Source of the DNA: Lachnospiraceae bacterium
GTDB taxonomy: Bacteria > Bacillota > Clostridia > Lachnospirales > Lachnospiraceae
NCBI GenBank assembly: GCA_021770345.1
Contig: JAETRD010000014.1
Coordinates: 78,573-142,572, forward strand
Direction of reading: 5' to 3'
DNA: 64,000 nucleotides
The notes under the pieces were generated by a model. That model was not told the DNA's origin and did not search any database. It saw only the letters and a program-made list of their open reading frames with translations. Shown here piece after piece: positions 32,065-44,561 of the stretch. Every line of letters begins with the position of its first letter. Position 1 is the first letter of the stretch. Position numbers and translations under genes: made by a program.

Positions 32065-32203
32065 AGCCGAACCCTCCTCGTTTCATAAAAACTTTTGATA
32101 ACCGTACACTCGATTGACAAGAGCATCTTCTATCTCAGGAATATCATATCCGCGCCCGATCTGGCAATACTACCTTTTGATTTTGAGGGAGTATTTATGC
32201 CAT

Positions 32204-32251
32204 ATAAAACAGCCGCAGCAGGCGTCCGCCTCCGGACTGCCTGCTGCGGCT
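32204..32251 (-). terminator. Terminator of the ileS-glgP operon
   Basis: Perfect 13-bp arms (32211-32223, core GCCGCAGCAGGC, and 32239-32251) are followed on the minus strand by GTTTTAT, and on the plus strand by a T-rich run. It lies 26 bases past the glgP stop. Nothing else is seen in 32065-32276. Confidence 0.82.
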
Positions 32252-32276
32252 GCTCGTTTCTTTTCTTTTTATCCGT

Positions 32277-34744
32277 TTACCAGCGTCTCGGCAAATCCAC
32301 CGTCACGCGGTCCAAATGCCAGATTTCGTCCACATACTGCTGTATTGTCCGATCCGACGAGAATTTGCCGCTGTGGGCCACATTTAAAATCGCACTGCCC
32401 GCCCATGCCGACTCGTCCTTATAGTACTCCATCACACGTTTCTGCGCCTCCATGTAGGAGTGGAAATCCTTGAGGATAAAATAGGTATCCGCATACTGCG
32501 TACACCGGGTATTTAACAGCGAATTATACAGATCCCGGAACAGCTCCCTGTCGTTCGGCGAGAAGGTTCCGTCCACAAGCTGATTTAACACCCTGCGGAC
32601 ATCCGGGTCGTTGTTGTAGATTTCCATCGGCTGATAGTCCCTGTTGTGCTCGTGAGCGATTACCTCCTCGGAACTCATACCGAAGATAAATGCATTCTGC
32701 GCGCCTACCTCTTCCACGATTTCCACATTGGCTCCGTCCATCGTGCCGAGCGTCAGAGCGCCGTTTAACATAAATTTCATATTGCCGGTCCCAGATGCCT
32801 CCTTGCTGGCCGTCGAAATCTGCTCGCTGACATCCGCAGCCGCAAAAATAAGTTCCGCATTGGAGACGCGGTAATCCTCGATAAATACCACCTTGAGCTT
32901 TCCGTTGATCGACGGGTCATTGTTCACGACCTCCGCCACGCTGTTGATCAGCTTGATGGTCGTCTTCGCATTCTTGTAGCCCGCCGCGGCCTTCGCGCCG
33001 AAGATATAGGTCTTCGGATGGAAATCCATCTCCGGATTTGCCCTGAGCTCGTTGTACAGATGCATCACATGCAGAATATTCAACAGCTGACGCTTATACT
33101 CGTGCAGACGCTTCACCTGCACGTCAAAGATGGAGTTCGGATCCACCTCAATGCCGTTGTGCTCTTTGATATATTTTGCCAGACGCACTTTATTGCGGTA
33201 TTTGATTTCCATAAATTCTTTCTGTGCCCGCTTATCGTACGCGTACGGCGCCAGTCTCGAAATCTTCGCCAGATCGGTGATCCAGTCCTTCCCGATACGC
33301 TCGCTGATCCACTCCGCCAGAAGCGGATTGCCGTGCAGCAGGAAACGCCGCTGCGTGATACCGTTCGTCTTGTTGTTGAACTTCTCCGGGAACATCTCAT
33401 AAAAATCATGCAGCTGTTCGTTTTTTAAGATTTCCGTGTGCAGCCGCGCCACACCGTTTACCGAATAGCCGGCGACAATCGCGAGATTTGCCATGCGCAC
33501 CTGCCCGTCGTAGAGAATCGCCATCTTTGCCACCTTGTTCTCATCGCCCGGATATGCCTCGCGGACTTTGATCAGGAAACGCCGGTGAATTTCTTCCACA
33601 ATCTGATAGATACGCGGCAGCAGCCTCTGGAAAATTTCAATCGGCCATTTCTCGAGCGCCTCGGCCATAATCGTATGGTTCGTGTAAGCACAGGTCCGCG
33701 TGGTGATATCCCATGCCTCCTCCCATCCGAGCCGCTCCTCGTCGAGAAGGATGCGCATCAGCTCCGCCACGGCCACGGTCGGATGCGTGTCGTTCATCTG
33801 GAAGGTGACCTTCTCCGGCAGTCTGCGGATATCCCCGTTCTGTCTCTTATAGCGCTCGAGCGCTCTCTGCACGCTCGCAGAGACAAAGAAATACTGCTGC
33901 TTTAAGCGCAGCTCCTTGCCCAGCACATGATTGTCGTTCGGGTAGAGCACTTCGACAAGGTTTCGCGCAAGGTTCTGCTGCTCCACCGCCTTCATATAAT
34001 CGCCTTTGTCAAAGGAGTCAAGCTCAAAACGCTCCTTCGCCTCCGCATCCCAGATGATCAGCGTGTTTACCATGTTGTTTCCGTAGCCGACGATCGGCAT
34101 ATCATAGGGAACCGCGATGATGGACTGATAGCCGTCCTGCACAAACCGGGTCCTTCCGTCAAGATCGGATTCCTCCCTCACATACCCGCCGAATTTCACC
34201 TCATACCGGTATTCGGGCCTGCGCATCTCAAACGGGTAGCCGTCTTTGAGCCAGGGATCCGGCGTCTCCACCTGGAAGCCGCCGTCTATCTTCTGCCGGA
34301 ACATGCCGTAGCGGTAGCGGATGCCGCAGCCGTAAACACCGTATCCGAGTGTGGAAAGCGAATCGAGGAAGCATGCGGCCAGTCGTCCGAGTCCGCCGTT
34401 TCCGAGCGCCGGATCCGGCTCCTGGTCCTCAAGCTCATTTAAGTTCAGTCCGATTTCTCTGAGCGCATCCTGCACGTCTTTGTAGTACTGCAGGTTGATC
34501 AGATTGTTGCCGAGCGCCCGGCCCACGAGAAATTCCATGGACATATAGTAGACAATCTTCGGCTTGCGGCTGTCAAACGTCCGCTGGGTCGCCAGCCATC
34601 TGTCATTGATATCCTCCTTGACCGCGTAAGACACCGCCTGAAAAATCTCCTGCTGGCTCGCCTCCTCAAGCGTCTTGCGGTACATGTTTTTTAAGCTGTC
34701 CCGTACATTCTGAATAAAGCTTCTCTTATCGAAGAACTGTGTTC

Positions 34745-34748
<4 letters not shown>
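32277..34748 (-). CDS. glgP: Glycogen/alpha-glucan phosphorylase
   Basis: A protein of 823 aa from ATG 34748; the ATGA overlaps the ileS stop and GGAGG lies in the ileS tail. It releases glucose 1-phosphate from glycogen or maltodextrin. Visible motifs: DPALGNGGLGRLAACFLDSL, ERYKRQNGDIRRLPEKVTFQ with MNDTHPTVAVAELMR, VKRLHEYKRQLLN, and the PLP-lysine site SKEASGTGNMKFMLNGALTL followed by GTMDGANVEI. The length is normal. Its coupling to isoleucyl-tRNA synthetase behind a T-box is unusual. Confidence 0.97.
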
Positions 34749-37948
<3,200 letters not shown>

Positions 37949-38059
37949 CGTCTGACCTCCATGTTTTGAATTGAAAATAAAGTGTGCGCCTGACGCACAC
38001 TTACGCGCCCGAGCGGGCTGCCTGCAGCTTCTTTCCATACCGCGAGGTGCGCATAAAAC

Positions 38060-38098
38060 TTTTTTACAGGAAGCCCGGCAGGGCTTTCCTGTAAAAAA
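38060..38098. repeat. Long palindrome between the T-box terminator and ileS
   Basis: TTTTTTACAGGAAGCCC (38060-38076) is complementary to 38082-38098 with one bulged base. The T-run of the T-box terminator therefore pairs with a downstream A-run, giving a third possible hairpin in the leader once transcription reads through. Confidence 0.7.
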
Positions 38099-38418
38099 AG
38101 ACCCTCATCCTGTAAATAGGACGAGGGTCTTCGCATCGTTATACCACCTAAATACAATGTACGCGACTTCTGCCGGATATCCGCCGGCAAAATCGGATAC
38201 TTCGTTCCCAGTAACGCGGGAAAGACGTCAGCCTCTACTCTGCCATGTGCGCTGCCTTTTGTATGCCGTGCGGCACAACCATTTCGGACTGCGGCTTGGA
38301 AGTGATCTTCATTCTCCCGCTACTCGTACCGGCTTCCACCCCGTGCCCTGGCACCTCCGGCTCTCTGTGACTTTCGCTGAAAAACTACTGTCTTCGTCAT
38401 CGCCTTTGCTCGTAAACT
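38093..38418 (-). promoter_or_regulatory. T-box riboswitch for ileS (isoleucine specifier ATC)
   Basis: The leader is about 325 nt. Near its 3' end AGGTGGTATAACGATGCG (38149-38132) matches the T-box, followed by a 14-bp terminator stem (GAAGACCCTCGTCC ... GGATGAGGGTCTT) and a seven-T run (38099-38093). The stem I side contains GAAGATCACTTCC, with the Ile codon ATC at 38306-38304 as the likely specifier. Uncharged tRNA-Ile would stabilise the antiterminator and switch on ileS and, by coupling, glgP. Confidence 0.88.
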
Positions 38419-38425
38419 AGTGGAT

Positions 38426-38455
38426 AGTATAGCGCGGCAGTCACGGATTTGTCAA
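38426..38455 (-). promoter_or_regulatory. Promoter of the ileS-glgP operon
   Basis: TTGACA (38455-38450), an 18-base spacer and TATACT (38431-38426) on the minus strand place the start near 38418, the 5' end of the T-box leader. Confidence 0.85.
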
Positions 38456-38465
38456 GCCTCTTTTG

Positions 38466-41024
38466 TCAGGATTCTTCCGAAGTTTTTGCGACCGCGCGTA
38501 TCACGTTCGCCGCGTTAAACTGCAGATCCGCAAGCGTAATGCGGTAGCCGTCAATCTCTTTTCCGGTCTTCACCGCCTCCACAATGTCGTCCACATTCTT
38601 CTTGCAGCCCGGCATCTGGATATCATTTCCCGCATAGATACATCCCGTGGAAGCCGAAATCGGGTAAGCCGCCGGATGCCCGCCGGTGATCTGCGGCATA
38701 TCCTGGGAGGTAAACCAGTCCGTCATCACCACGCCGTCAAATCCCCACTCGTCTCTTGCAACGGCCTGCAAAAGGTCATGGCTGTTTGCCGTGTGGATGC
38801 CGTTTAACAGGTTGTAGGAGGTCATAATGGAGAACGGCTTTGACTCTTTTACCGCAATCTCGAATCCTTTCAGGTAAATCTCACGCAGCGCCCGCTCGCT
38901 GATGTGGGAATTGGTAAAATAGCGGTTGTCCTCCTGATTGTTTGCCGCAAAATGCTTGATCGTCGTTCCCTTTCCTCGGTGTGCCTGAACGCCTTTTGTA
39001 ATCGCAGCCGCCGCTTTTCCGGAGACAAGCGGGTCCTCCGAATAATACTCAAAGTTCCTTCCGCACAGAGGGTTTCGGTGGATATTTAATGCAGGGGCAA
39101 GCCACAAATCCACATGGAACTCTTCCATCTCCGCTCCCACCATATCGCCCGCTTCCTGCAAAAGTTCCGCATTCCAGGACTGTGCAAGTGACCAGCCGAT
39201 CGGGATTGCCGTGCAGTACTGATAATAGTCGTCCGTCTCCTCGTCCTTTACGGACGCGTCAAACGGCACAAAGCTGTCGCCCAAAATCGAGCCGCCCGGA
39301 AGAAGCGTCCCGTCCTTTTTCGTCTTAAAATGCGGCTGCAGGCGGAGTCCTGCCGGTCCGTCCGCAAAAATCATGTTTTTGATGCCGCGCTCCGAAAGCA
39401 GAAGCGCTGTGGTATCGCCGGCAGCTCCGGGCACTGTGGCGGAAGCATTTCCCACGACACTCCCTTCGCCTGCGCGCAGTGTCCCCACACAGAACTCTGC
39501 GAGTTCCTCTGCGCTAAGCTGGGATACCAGCTCCTCTGCGCTGCATTTTCCTGCAAGAATATCTTCCATCGTCAGTTTTTCCGTCTTGTCGGTGTGATAC
39601 TCCCCGCGCTCTCCCGTGTATGTTACGGTTTGTGCTGCAATCTCCGACGCATTTAACACAATGCGGCAGTCCGGATGCGCGCCGTCCTCTTTCCGCTCCG
39701 GCGCCGTAATCTCCTCCACCGGTTTCTCATCCGCAAACAGGTTTTTCAGCTGCCAGGTTTTTACCGTCTCGGAGAGCACCAGCTCCGCCGCAAGTTCCGT
39801 GGATGCCGAGCTGTTTCCGACCCTTATGTAATAGCTGCCGGCCTCAAGCACCCACGCCGACTGCTCCTCTGAATAAGACGCCATATCGGAAACGGCAAAC
39901 GTGATTGTCAGCTGTTCGCTCTCTCCCGGCGCTAAAAGCTTTGTCTTCCCGAACGCCGCAAGTTCCTGGAACGGCTTTTTCAGGCTGCCTTCCGGCGCCG
40001 ACGTATACACCTGCACCACCTCTTTGCCCGCATACGCAGTTCCCCGGTTTGCGACCGTCGCAAGCACGCGCACCGTGCCGTTTTCCACCCGCACCTCATC
40101 GGTTTTCACCTCAAATTCCGTGTAGGATTTCCCGTAGCCGAACGGGTACAGCGGTTCTACCCCGAAGGTATCGAAATAGCGATAGCCCACATAGATGCCG
40201 TCGCTGTAATACTCGTCGTCCACATTTCCGTCATTGTGGCTGAACCCGGCCGAGGACGGATAATCCTCATACCGCTTTGCCCAGGTGTCGGTCAGCTTGC
40301 CGGACGGCGTCACCTTACCCGTCAGCACATCCGCGAGCACATTTCCGCCGATATTTCCAAGCTGTCCCATCAGAAGGATGCTTCCGACTCCGTCTATCGC
40401 CTTAAGCTCTGTCAGATCCATGACACCGCCGATATTGAGCACCACAATCACCTGTTCATAGGACTCGGCCAGGCGTTTGATATCCTCACGCTCCTGTGCA
40501 AAAAGCAGGTAATCGCCCTCCTCACAGAAACGGTCCGCGCCTTCTCCCGAATTTCTCGCGATCACATATACCGCCGTCCTGGTGTCGGAACCGCTTATAT
40601 CCGCTTCGGTAATCTGTTCCGGTATCACCGCTTTCATCGGATGGTCAAACATCACCGTAAATTCCTGGCGCTGTTCCTTTTTCGCCTTCTCGGTCACCCA
40701 GCTCATGTAATCCTCTTTCGCCTTCCGAACCTTTTTTTCGTTGCGGTCAAGCCAGTCTTCCGTCGTAACCGAAAAACCTGCCTCCCGAAGTCCCTGCTCA
40801 ATCGTGACTACCGTTCTGGAATTGACATCGCCGGAACCGGTTCCTCCTTTTACGGTCTGGCGCGCTCCGATTCCGTAGAGCGCAATCTTTCCGCAGTCGG
40901 CAAGCGGCAGCGTGCCGTCGTTTTCAAGCAGTACCGCACACTCTCCGGCAAGCGTGCGCGCAAGTTCCATATGTCTTTTCTCTCTCCCGGTCACTTCCGG
41001 AGATTTCGCTGCATAATAGTTCAT
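38466..41024 (-). CDS. Glycoside hydrolase family 3 enzyme with swapped domain order
   Basis: An 852-aa enzyme without a signal peptide, so probably cytoplasmic. The usual order is reversed: the C-terminal-type alpha/beta domain comes first (LAGECAVLLENDGTLPLADC, VVLNIGGVMDLTELKAIDGV), then the fibronectin-like domain (about 300-400), then the catalytic TIM barrel (about 510-840): MIFADGPAGLRLQPH, APALNIHRNPLCGRNFEYYS, HFAANNQEDNR and FDGVVMTDWF, whose Asp is the nucleophile. Such permuted GH3 proteins are known from rumen Clostridia. Likely activity: beta-glucosidase or related on short oligosaccharides. It is coupled by ATGA to the esterase gene, which suggests joint use of acetylated plant sugars. 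Confidence 0.93.
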   Translation of the reverse strand: MNYYAAKSPEVTGREKRHMELARTLAGECAVLLENDGTLPLADCGKIALYGIGARQTVKGGTGSGDVNSRTVVTIEQGLREAGFSVTTEDWLDRNEKKVRKAKEDYMSWVTEKAKKEQRQEFTVMFDHPMKAVIPEQITEADISGSDTRTAVYVIARNSGEGADRFCEEGDYLLFAQEREDIKRLAESYEQVIVVLNIGGVMDLTELKAIDGVGSILLMGQLGNIGGNVLADVLTGKVTPSGKLTDTWAKRYEDYPSSAGFSHNDGNVDDEYYSDGIYVGYRYFDTFGVEPLYPFGYGKSYTEFEVKTDEVRVENGTVRVLATVANRGTAYAGKEVVQVYTSAPEGSLKKPFQELAAFGKTKLLAPGESEQLTITFAVSDMASYSEEQSAWVLEAGSYYIRVGNSSASTELAAELVLSETVKTWQLKNLFADEKPVEEITAPERKEDGAHPDCRIVLNASEIAAQTVTYTGERGEYHTDKTEKLTMEDILAGKCSAEELVSQLSAEELAEFCVGTLRAGEGSVVGNASATVPGAAGDTTALLLSERGIKNMIFADGPAGLRLQPHFKTKKDGTLLPGGSILGDSFVPFDASVKDEETDDYYQYCTAIPIGWSLAQSWNAELLQEAGDMVGAEMEEFHVDLWLAPALNIHRNPLCGRNFEYYSEDPLVSGKAAAAITKGVQAHRGKGTTIKHFAANNQEDNRYFTNSHISERALREIYLKGFEIAVKESKPFSIMTSYNLLNGIHTANSHDLLQAVARDEWGFDGVVMTDWFTSQDMPQITGGHPAAYPISASTGCIYAGNDIQMPGCKKNVDDIVEAVKTGKEIDGYRITLADLQFNAANVIRAVAKTSEES

Positions 41025-41923
41025 ACGTCTTTTCTCCCTTCACAAAACGTTTTAAAGAATTCACATTCATCGTCGTTGCACTGTGCGGCCTCCGCCAGCC
41101 GGATATTGCAGTGGAACACATGTCCCAGCGGCTCTTTGCCACGGCTGTAAAACCGGTACACAAACGGCACGTCGCAGTCACTGAGCTTTTCTGCCATAAG
41201 CAGCTGATCCCCCTTTAAAAAATCTCCGCTCGCCGACATGAGAAACACGGGCGGATAATTCTCCGTCACATACGACGCTGCGGCAATCCGCTCCATCTCT
41301 CTGCTGCTTCCGCTTTCCGGCAGGAAATCTTTCATCAGGTTCGTCGTCATATCTTTCGGGTCGTCGCTGAGCACAATCCGGTAAGAACCGCAGTTTAGCG
41401 CAATCGCCGTCGGCACAAACCCCGCAGGCGGCGCAAAGTCATATTCTTTCGCGCAGTCCGGGTTCGTGCAGATCGCCGCGTAAAGCCCGAGATTATGAGC
41501 CCCCGCCGAATCCCCGACGCCAAACACATGCGCCGTGTCAAAACCATACGCATCCGCGTGCTCCAAAACCCAGGTAAAGACGAGGTTCGTGTCCTCGATA
41601 TTCGCCGGATACTTAAATTCCGGCGCCAGGCGATAGGTGAAATTCACCACGGCAAACCCCCGCTGTGCCAGATTCATGCAATAAAACTGATAGCGCTCCT
41701 TGTCGCCGTATACCCAGCCGCCGCCGTGCACGCTGACAATCACCGGCAAACGCTCTCCCTCCCTGTCCTTCGGGCGGTAAACATCAAGCACCTGCCATGT
41801 CGTGTCCGTACCATAACAGATATCGTCATAGCGCAGGATATCTTCCGGCGTCGTCAGTCCGGCATCACGCCTGGAATCGGCCTCTCCGAACATCTTTCTT
41901 ACCATATCACTTGTAGCTGACAT
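41021..41923 (-). CDS. Alpha/beta hydrolase, acetyl-esterase type
   Basis: A 300-aa hydrolase of the hormone-sensitive-lipase/acetylxylan-esterase-like group. The oxyanion motif is SVHGGGWVYGD, the nucleophile elbow VFGVGDSAGAHN, and the late acid/His region includes PVFLMSASGDFLKGDQLLMA and GHVFHCNIRLAEA. No signal peptide. It is first in a two-gene operon with the GH3 enzyme, behind a promoter with a 14-bp inverted repeat and next to an AraC gene, which points to carbohydrate de-esterification before hydrolysis. Confidence 0.9.
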   Translation of the reverse strand: MSATSDMVRKMFGEADSRRDAGLTTPEDILRYDDICYGTDTTWQVLDVYRPKDREGERLPVIVSVHGGGWVYGDKERYQFYCMNLAQRGFAVVNFTYRLAPEFKYPANIEDTNLVFTWVLEHADAYGFDTAHVFGVGDSAGAHNLGLYAAICTNPDCAKEYDFAPPAGFVPTAIALNCGSYRIVLSDDPKDMTTNLMKDFLPESGSSREMERIAAASYVTENYPPVFLMSASGDFLKGDQLLMAEKLSDCDVPFVYRFYSRGKEPLGHVFHCNIRLAEAAQCNDDECEFFKTFCEGRKDV

Positions 41924-41933
41924 AAAAATCCCC

Positions 41934-41978
41934 CTATTATAATGATGTTTCCTTTTTGTTACAGCATCATTATAATAG
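41934..41978 (-). promoter_or_regulatory. 14-bp inverted repeat over the esterase-GH3 promoter
   Basis: Perfect arms CTATTATAATGATG (41934-41947) and its complement (41965-41978) are separated by 17 bases. A perfect TATAAT on the minus strand lies in the inner arm (41941-41936), 12 bases before the esterase start codon region. The site is the natural target of the AraC regulator encoded 70 bases upstream. Confidence 0.68.
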
Positions 41979-42047
41979 AGGAAGCTTTTGTGTTTCTTTA
42001 CTGTTTTTGACTAAAAATTAGCACTTTTTGACCTGATAGGTATGCCG

Positions 42048-42926
42048 TCATCGCCGGGGCGCCGCATTTTTTACCGTTTTGCGATACTGCAGCGGCGTCG
42101 TGCCGAATCGCTTTTTAAATGAATTGATCAGCCGTCTCTCATCGGAGAAACCGTTTTTGTGCGCGATCTCAAGGATCCCCGCACTGCTTTCAAGCAAATC
42201 CTCCCTGGCCCTCTGCAGCCGATACTGCGTCACATATTCCGTGAACGTCATCCCGCAGGTTTTTTTGAAATACCGGGAAAAATATGCGCGGCTGAAATAA
42301 AACTTTTTCGCCACTTCGCCCTGGGATATCGGCTCCGTATAATGATTTTCCACATACCCGAGCACGCCCTTGATCCGCTCGATGTTCTTCAGACTGTTGA
42401 TGTCATATGCCCCGGCCCTGTCGGTCACGCCCTCCTCATACATATAGTAGAGCAGCTGCAGCACAAGCCCTTTTGCGTAGAGCAGCTCATGGGGCGCATG
42501 CCTCTCGGCGCGAGCCCACGCCGAGAGCCGCAGCATGATATCTTTCACTTCCGCCCGCGCCTGCGTTTTTTCGTTGAGAAACAGCAGGGAAGCATACTGC
42601 GGAAAATGCTCCTCGAGAAACCGGGCGTGAATTACCAGCACAACCGCTGCCAACCCTTCCGCTTCACTCTTTTCGGGGACTCCCGGCTTGATACTGTGCA
42701 CGCTGTCGGAGTTTGTCACAATCAGACGTCCCGGTTCCGCCACAATGCATGTCCCGTCAATATAGTGTGTGCTGCGGCTGCCGATAATATAGGCCACCTC
42801 CAGCTCCTCATGCCAGTGGCTGTGAAGCGACTCCGCGTCCGTCAGGGAAGCCGGCACATTGAGTACCATAAACGGCTGCTCCTCCCGATATTCAAATAGC
42901 TGATGACGCGCCAAAGGCTCACTCAT
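42048..42926 (-). CDS. AraC-family transcription regulator with cupin-type sensor domain
   Basis: A 292-aa protein. The N-terminal cupin-like domain (about 10-100: ESLHSHWHEELEVAYIIGSR, IVAEPGRLIVTNSDSVHSI) should bind a sugar. The C-terminal pair of helix-turn-helices (about 190-285) contains ISQGEVAKKFYFSRAYFSRY, TFTEYVTQYRLQRARE and EIAHKNGFSDERRLINSFKK. The start ATGAGTGA overlaps the end of the DHH gene by 8 bases. It is followed by the esterase-GH3 operon, so it probably activates it in response to a sugar. Confidence 0.93.
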   Translation of the reverse strand: MSEPLARHQLFEYREEQPFMVLNVPASLTDAESLHSHWHEELEVAYIIGSRSTHYIDGTCIVAEPGRLIVTNSDSVHSIKPGVPEKSEAEGLAAVVLVIHARFLEEHFPQYASLLFLNEKTQARAEVKDIMLRLSAWARAERHAPHELLYAKGLVLQLLYYMYEEGVTDRAGAYDINSLKNIERIKGVLGYVENHYTEPISQGEVAKKFYFSRAYFSRYFKKTCGMTFTEYVTQYRLQRAREDLLESSAGILEIAHKNGFSDERRLINSFKKRFGTTPLQYRKTVKNAAPRR

Positions 42927-43911
42927 GACCGTCGCCCCTCTTTTCCGCGATCACTGCGATAAATCGTTCCTTTACCTGATCCACCAGAAGGCTTTCCTGA
43001 TGTTCGTCGCCCTCAAACGGAATAAAACCGCCCGCCATCGCGGCGTGCCCGCCGCCGCTGCCGACGCCAAGAAGCGCCTCGCCGATGATTTTACCCGCAT
43101 CCAGCACGGAAATTTCGCTGCGCACGGACAGCTTGATTCCCCCTTCCCGGACGGAATATACGACCGAGAAGGACACTTCTTTTAACGCCAGCATAAAATC
43201 GGACACGCTCGCAATTAACGCTTCCGGGCAGTCTTTCCCGGTGTCCGCAAAGCTGACATTGTCATATACCTCGATGCTCGAAATCGCACTCGAGTAGGCC
43301 AGCAGATCTCCAAAGCAGAGATTGCTGTGTTCAAGCATACTGATCACATCGTGATCGCACAGGTCATACATGCGGTAAATCATCTCGAGATCCAGCCTTG
43401 AGACGCTCCGCGACAGATGGTTGGTGTCAACGCGTATCCCGTACGTCAGCGCTGTCGCAACTTTCCTGTCCATCGGAATATCGTTCTCAAAAAAGTACTG
43501 TGCGATAATCGTCGCACAGGCTCCCACCCCGGGACGGATATCGGTAAACCGATACCGGTATTTCTCGTTGAGGGGATGATGGTCCACGCAGATGATTTCA
43601 TCCCCGGTGATGTTGATGACATTCGAATTTCCCTTCTGGGAATCCACGAGTATCACTTCATCATCTTCCGTCAGCATCCCCTCAAGGTCTTCCGTGTTGA
43701 AAAGCGCTATCTCTGTCAGCTCCACAAGCTTTCCCGTGCTGTAGCGGTCTATTTTTCCCTGATAGCAGATTGTCGCCGGAATCCCGCGGTAAGCGAGAAG
43801 CCGCTGCAGGCCATAGGCGCTTGCAATGGCGTCCGGGTCCGGGAAATTATGTGTCTGAATATAAACATGTTCTCTGTTAATCTGCCGTAACAATTGATCT
43901 AAGTTTGTCAT
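42919..43911 (-). CDS. DHH-family phosphoesterase (NrnA-like)
   Basis: A 330-aa protein. DHH domain: THNFPDPDAIASAYGLQRLL, VILVDSQKGN, ICVDHHPLNEKYRY and TALTYGIRVDTNHLSR; DHHA1 domain: LGVGSGGGHAAMAGGFIPFE. NrnA-like enzymes degrade nano-RNA, pAp or cyclic dinucleotides such as pApA. The sequence does not distinguish these substrates. The gene overlaps the HAD gene (ATGA) and the AraC gene, in one operon. Confidence 0.9.
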   Translation of the reverse strand: MTNLDQLLRQINREHVYIQTHNFPDPDAIASAYGLQRLLAYRGIPATICYQGKIDRYSTGKLVELTEIALFNTEDLEGMLTEDDEVILVDSQKGNSNVINITGDEIICVDHHPLNEKYRYRFTDIRPGVGACATIIAQYFFENDIPMDRKVATALTYGIRVDTNHLSRSVSRLDLEMIYRMYDLCDHDVISMLEHSNLCFGDLLAYSSAISSIEVYDNVSFADTGKDCPEALIASVSDFMLALKEVSFSVVYSVREGGIKLSVRSEISVLDAGKIIGEALLGVGSGGGHAAMAGGFIPFEGDEHQESLLVDQVKERFIAVIAEKRGDGHE

Positions 43912-44561
43912 ACGTCACCCAATTTTTTCATTGCAGCTGCGATATCCGTCTCTGCAAGTTCTGTAAATGTCCGGATCGCAGGGACGCACTCCGCCACGGC
44001 GCCGAACCCGTATGCCGCGTGGATAAAGCCCACGCCCGCCTGCATGCTCGCGTCATAATCCCCCTGGATATCCCCCACATAGACTGCGGCAGAAAGGTGA
44101 TTTCGCTCCGCCAAAAGGCGGATATTCTCCCCCTTTTTCCGGCCGTTATTGCCGTAGCACTCAATGTCCGCAAAGAGGTCCCAAAGTCCGTAATAATCCA
44201 GAAACGCCTCGATGTAGCCGCTCTGGCAGTTGCTCACGATATAGAGGCCGTACGTTTCCTTTAACGCGGAAAGTGTCTCTTCCACTCCCGCATACAGCAT
44301 GCCGCCGTGTCTGCGCAGATAATCGTTCTCCTCCTCACAGCACAGTGCAAGGAGTTTTTCTCTCGGCCCGTCGGCAAGCTCCCCGAAAAGCGCCTCCGCG
44401 ATTTTATCCATAGTCTTTCCCATCACACCCTTTATATCCGCCGTCGTCAGCGTCTTTGTGAGAAGACCGCTCTGCGCGATTGCCTGATTCCACGATTTTG
44501 CGACGTTTTCTGCCGAATCCCAGAGTGTCCCGTCCATGTCAAAGATGATTCCCTGCTTCAT
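43908..44561 (-). CDS. HAD-superfamily phosphatase (phosphoglycolate phosphatase-like)
   Basis: A 217-aa protein with HAD motif I GIIFDMDGTLWDSAEN, a helical cap (about 18-85), motif II YIVSNCQSG, and motifs III/IV KKGENIRLLAERN and YVGDIQGDYDASMQAGVGFI. Subfamily IA. The substrate is uncertain: a small phosphorylated metabolite is likely. It is translationally coupled both upstream (M32 peptidase) and downstream (DHH) through ATGA overlaps. Confidence 0.9.
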   Translation of the reverse strand: MKQGIIFDMDGTLWDSAENVAKSWNQAIAQSGLLTKTLTTADIKGVMGKTMDKIAEALFGELADGPREKLLALCCEEENDYLRRHGGMLYAGVEETLSALKETYGLYIVSNCQSGYIEAFLDYYGLWDLFADIECYGNNGRKKGENIRLLAERNHLSAAVYVGDIQGDYDASMQAGVGFIHAAYGFGAVAECVPAIRTFTELAETDIAAAMKKLGDV

